A stretch of 64,000 bases of DNA from Nitrospira sp. (GTDB lineage: Bacteria; Nitrospirota; Nitrospiria; Nitrospirales; Nitrospiraceae): contig CP054184.1 in NCBI GenBank assembly GCA_015709715.1, forward strand, positions 1,039,001-1,103,000, written 5' to 3'. The notes below the pieces were generated by a model. The model searched no databases and was not told the origin of the DNA. It saw only the letters and a list, made by a program, of their open reading frames with translations. This document shows positions 60,785 to 64,000 of this stretch, piece after piece. The position numbers were made by a program, and so were the translations under genes. The stretch's first letter is position 1, and the number at the start of each line of letters is the position of its first letter.

Positions 60785-62389
60785 ATGCAGACCAACGACG
60801 ATCCATCGGGCGTCCTACCATCCGCTCTTCCGCCGGCGACCGACTTCATGTTGGCGCGCCTGGCCGCGATCGTGGAGTCGTCCGAGGACGCGATCATTTC
60901 CAAAGATCTGAACGGCGTCATCACGAGTTGGAACCAAGGCGCGCAACGACTATTCGGCTACACCGACCAGGAAATGATCGGGCAGCCGGTGCAGCGCCTG
61001 ATCCCGGAGGATCGGTTCGACGAAGAACCCCGGATTCTCCAGCGGATCCGCATGGGCCAACGTATCGATCACTATGAAACGCTCCGGCGACGGAAAGACG
61101 GATCGCTCGTCCATATCTCGCTGACGGTCTCCCCGATCAAGGATCGCACCGGGCGCATCGTGGGAGCCTCGAAGATCGCCCGAGACATCACCCGCCTGAA
61201 ACAGGCGGAGCAACAGCTGCAGGAGTCGGCCGTCGAGCTGGAACGGCGCATCGCCGAACGGACACAGGAACTGCTCGCGTCCCGAGAGCGATTGCGGGCC
61301 CTGGCTTCCGAACTGACCCTGACCGAGCAACGTGAGCGACGACGGCTGGCTACCGAACTGCATGACTATCTGGCCCAGCTGGTGGTCGCGAGCCGATTGC
61401 GGCTGTCGCAGATCATTCCTCGCATCGCAGATCCGGAGGTGTCGGCCAGCGTCTCCCAAGTGGACAGCATGCTGGACCAGGCCCTCACCTATACCCGATC
61501 CCTCGTTGCCGAGCTCAGCCCGCACACGCTCTATCAATTCGGTTTGGCCAAATCCCTCCAATGGCTTGGAGAACAGATGCAGCAGCATGGCCTGCTGGTC
61601 TCGGTCAAAATCGGCCCGACCCCCTTCACCTTGGCCGACGACCAAGCCGTGTTGCTGTTCCAGTCGGTGCGCGAGCTCCTCTTCAATATCATCAAGCATG
61701 CCAAGACCGATCGGGCCACCCTCACGGTCAACGTGGACGAGGACCAGGAGTTGCGGATCTGCGTGGAGGACGAGGGCGTCGGCTTCGACATGGCAGCGAT
61801 CACCCGCTCGACCGACACTCGCGGAAAATTCGGGCTGCTCAGCATTCGCGAACGAATGGGACTCTTGGGAGGCGAATGCGAAGTCTCGTCGACGATCGGC
61901 GGGGGAACCCTGGCGATCCTACGTCTTCCGCTTTCCCACAGACCGCAGGACGAACCCCTGGGTCCACAACCGGCCGTCGCTGTCCCCTCCGGGATGCCGG
62001 CCAAGGACCCGGCGAAGACCGTCAAGGTCCTGCTCGTCGACGACCATGCCATGGTCCGCCAGGGGCTCCGCAGCATCTTGGACAGTTATGCCGACCTGAC
62101 GGTGGTGGGGGAAGCCGCCGATGGGCAGGATGCCGTCGTCATGGCGCGTTCCCTCAACCCTGACGTGGTGGTCATGGATGTGAACCTTCCCCTCATCGAC
62201 GGCATCGAGGCCACCCGGCTGTTGCACCGAGACCACCGTTCCATCGCCGTCATCGGCATTTCGGTCCGCAACGACCCTCAGGTCAAGCTGGCGATGACCG
62301 AAGCCGGAGCCGTGGACTTTCTCCCGAAGGAATCCGCCGCCGTTCAACTCTACGACATCATTCTGCGACATTGCCCTATTAAGTTGTGA
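60785..62389 (+). CDS. PAS-histidine kinase-receiver hybrid protein
   Basis: A 534-residue cytoplasmic protein from ATG 60785. PAS domain about 27-140 (SSEDAIISKDLNGVITSWNQ; IVGASKIARDIT), coiled coil, HisKA_3-like with His193 (LATELHDYLAQLV), HATPase (ELLFNIIKHAKTDRA; GKFGLLSIRERMGLLGG) and a terminal NarL-like receiver (VLLVDDHAMVRQGL; VVVMDVNLPLIDG; LPKESAA). Again the receiver is the last domain, with no HTH. PAS motifs of this type can hold haem or flavin, but no specific ligand residue can be named. It is a separate unit 79 bp after the large operon. Confidence 0.92.
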   Translation: MQTNDDPSGVLPSALPPATDFMLARLAAIVESSEDAIISKDLNGVITSWNQGAQRLFGYTDQEMIGQPVQRLIPEDRFDEEPRILQRIRMGQRIDHYETLRRRKDGSLVHISLTVSPIKDRTGRIVGASKIARDITRLKQAEQQLQESAVELERRIAERTQELLASRERLRALASELTLTEQRERRRLATELHDYLAQLVVASRLRLSQIIPRIADPEVSASVSQVDSMLDQALTYTRSLVAELSPHTLYQFGLAKSLQWLGEQMQQHGLLVSVKIGPTPFTLADDQAVLLFQSVRELLFNIIKHAKTDRATLTVNVDEDQELRICVEDEGVGFDMAAITRSTDTRGKFGLLSIRERMGLLGGECEVSSTIGGGTLAILRLPLSHRPQDEPLGPQPAVAVPSGMPAKDPAKTVKVLLVDDHAMVRQGLRSILDSYADLTVVGEAADGQDAVVMARSLNPDVVVMDVNLPLIDGIEATRLLHRDHRSIAVIGISVRNDPQVKLAMTEAGAVDFLPKESAAVQLYDIILRHCPIKL

Positions 62390-62408
62390 TCTCAGTCAAC
62401 TCTGAGAA

Positions 62409-62454
62409 ACTAGGGGAATCCCCAGTGTGCATTCAGCGCGCGCGTCGTTATCAT
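62409..62454 (+). promoter_or_regulatory. Dyad operator plus -10 (site 10), membrane PAS protein
   Basis: ACTAGGGGAATCCCCAGT (62409-62426) with one mismatch, then exactly 22 bp to TATCAT (62449-62454), the best -10 in the set. It lies 19 bp after the previous gene's stop and 160 bp before the next start. Confidence 0.72.
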
Positions 62455-62614
62455 ATTCTGTGCACGTATCGCCTATAGCCGGTCGACGCCTCCCCCCGAA
62501 ACTACGTTCCAGCCCTGAGCGCCTGGCAGTCCCGAGCGGCGCGGGCTGTCTTCGGCGGGGCTTGTCTCTCCGCAAGAATTCGCATCGTCCCTGCGAGAGG
62601 GTGATCGGTCGTTC

Positions 62615-64000
62615 ATGATCCCGGCACATCTCACATTGCAGCGGGTCGCGGGTTTTGCCGCACTGGCGGCCATTGCCGTTCCCTTGCTCATTCTCCTGTC
62701 GTGGGCCTACGAGGCCTCCTGGCTCACGGCGGTACATCCCTCCTTCGGCACCATCAAACCGATCACCCTGCTGTCAATCCTCTTGTGCGGCTTCTCCCTG
62801 TGGCTCTTGTCGGACGAGGGAGCCGTGACCGTCACCGGTCGTCGAGCGGCCCAGGCCGGCGCCGGCCTGGCTTGCCTGCTGGCCGGCCTCACCTTGGCCG
62901 AGTATCTGTTTGCGGTGGATGTGGGCATCGATCTCTGGTTCCTGGAAGGCCGGGACATCGACTCCTCCGCGCATCCCGGGCGCATGGCCCCTTCGACCGC
63001 GATTGTCTCCCTCTTGCTCGGCCTCGCGCTCCTGAGCCTGGATCATCCCTTGAGCAACGGTCACTATCCCTCCCAATATGCCGCCCTGCTCGGAGGGACC
63101 ATCGGCGGGATCGCGCTTGTTGGATACCTCTACGGGGTCCGGTCGCTCTACAAGGTGGGAAGCTTCGCCACGATCTCGATGTATAGTGCGACGCTGATGT
63201 TCCTGATTGGCCTCGGCATTCTGGCATCACGGCCGATGCGGGGGTTCATGGCCACTTTGATGAGCGAGGATTTGGGCGGTGTGATGTTGCGGCAGGTCTT
63301 GCCGTTCGCTGTCTTCCTGCCGATCCTCGCCGGATGGATTCGTATCACCGCTCAACGATCCGGGTATTACGAGTTCAACTTCGGTGTCGCCTTGGCCGTC
63401 GCGGCCGTGATGCTCATTATGCTCACGCTGCTCTGGTTCCTCGCCGCTCACCTGAACCGCACGGACGGTCAGAAAAAACACATCCTGCAGATCCTCCAAC
63501 AACGGGAAGCACGCCATCGATTGGCCTTGAAGGCCGGCCGCATGGGCACCTTTCATCAGGATCTCGATCAGCAGACCCTGATGTTCTCTCCCGAGCTGGA
63601 AGCAATGTTCGGCCTGTTACCCATGAGTTTCGGCAGCACCTTCGCCGCCTTTCTCGCGCTGGTTCACTCCGAGGACAAACAGCGCGTGGAACGTACCGTC
63701 GAGGAGGCTATCCGCAACCGGAGTGCCTATGAGTTCGAATGCCGTGTCCATCGCGCGTTGCCGCCGAGCGAGGCCTGGATCGCAGTCGCTGCGCAAGTGC
63801 TTCCCGATACGAGCGGCTCCCCTCGACAGATCACCGGCGTCATGTTCGACGTCACGGAGCGCAAGCGATCCGAAACTGCACTGCGGGAAAGCGAAGAACG
63901 GTTCCGCCACCTCTTCGAGCAGGCGTCCGACGGGATCGTGATGGCCGACATGACCGGACAGTATCTGGACGTGAACAGCCGCGCCTGCCACATGCTCGGC
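62615..64000 (+). CDS. Multi-pass membrane PAS sensor protein (3' end cut)
   Basis: An open frame from ATG 62615 to the window edge (462 codons, no stop). It starts with about eight hydrophobic segments (about 9-285), including LTLLWFLAAHL near 270-280, followed by a PAS_3-type domain (about 300-415, RLALKAGRMGTFHQDLDQQT; ITGVMFDVTERK) and the start of a second PAS (FRHLFEQASDGIVMADMTGQ). A kinase or cyclase probably follows outside the window. The membrane part is not a family I can name. Its leader of about 150 bp after the predicted transcript start shows nothing further that I recognise. Confidence 0.85.
   Translation, partial: MIPAHLTLQRVAGFAALAAIAVPLLILLSWAYEASWLTAVHPSFGTIKPITLLSILLCGFSLWLLSDEGAVTVTGRRAAQAGAGLACLLAGLTLAEYLFAVDVGIDLWFLEGRDIDSSAHPGRMAPSTAIVSLLLGLALLSLDHPLSNGHYPSQYAALLGGTIGGIALVGYLYGVRSLYKVGSFATISMYSATLMFLIGLGILASRPMRGFMATLMSEDLGGVMLRQVLPFAVFLPILAGWIRITAQRSGYYEFNFGVALAVAAVMLIMLTLLWFLAAHLNRTDGQKKHILQILQQREARHRLALKAGRMGTFHQDLDQQTLMFSPELEAMFGLLPMSFGSTFAAFLALVHSEDKQRVERTVEEAIRNRSAYEFECRVHRALPPSEAWIAVAAQVLPDTSGSPRQITGVMFDVTERKRSETALRESEERFRHLFEQASDGIVMADMTGQYLDVNSRACHMLG

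Noticed and set aside
1..64000. CRISPR arrays, insertion sequences, rRNA, integrase-type attachment sites
   Set aside because: Looked for repeated spacers, transposase motifs and rRNA segments on both strands; none was seen. The tRNA genes have no duplicated 3' ends nearby.

Overview
The window looks like a chromosomal piece of a GC-rich Nitrospira-type bacterium (phylum Nitrospirota). That assignment is my inference from gene order and protein style; no marker was searched. No phage, insertion sequence, CRISPR array or rRNA was seen.

Layout. (1) 1-4.2 kb, minus strand: the translation block tRNA-Tyr, tRNA-Gly, tRNA-Thr, tuf, rpmG, tRNA-Trp, secE, nusG, rplK, rplA (rplA runs off the left edge). 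(2) 4.4-23.3 kb, ordinary genes: a putative secreted HExxH peptidase, a UvrD/PcrA-type helicase, an alpha-glucan phosphorylase with a secreted HEAT-repeat protein, a second HEAT protein, RlpA and other envelope lipoproteins, a Gld-like ABC transporter with its auxiliary subunits (four genes), a repeat lipoprotein, and two tandem MFS transporters. (3) 23.5-48.8 kb, a stress/envelope region: YtxH, BON and DUF4403 proteins; hemerythrin and a Gfo/Idh/MocA oxidoreductase; a nine-gene run (DUF883-like, DUF1469-like, YetF-like, YihY, AI-2E-type permease, TPP enzyme, rhodopsin-transducer homologue); an operon ku-treZ-debranching enzyme-DUF72-ligD joining NHEJ repair to glycogen/trehalose metabolism; a FAD-Rieske fusion; a phospholipase D-VTT fusion; and a Cys-rich copper-bundle protein. 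(4) 48.9-64 kb, a signalling region: two very large hybrid histidine kinases, CheR, CheB and a third kinase in one overlapping operon, then a fourth kinase and a membrane PAS protein cut by the right edge.

Main discovery. Regions 3 and 4 share one regulatory signature. Ten promoter regions carry an 18-bp imperfect dyad close to ACTAGG-GNNNNN-CCTAGT. It is followed after 22 bp (seven sites) or 23 bp (three sites) by a TA-initial -10-like hexamer; one site also has a weaker reading in the opposite direction at 21 bp. This puts the dyad centre near -43.5, the usual place for class II activation by a FixJ/NarL-type regulator. The sites head almost every transcription unit from 23.5 to 62.6 kb, including the sensor kinases, and I found none in the first 23 kb. 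Three kinases end in NarL-like receiver domains without a DNA-binding domain, so the regulator that reads the dyad is probably encoded outside the window. I infer a multi-sensor phosphorelay controlling a general-stress regulon and its own sensors.
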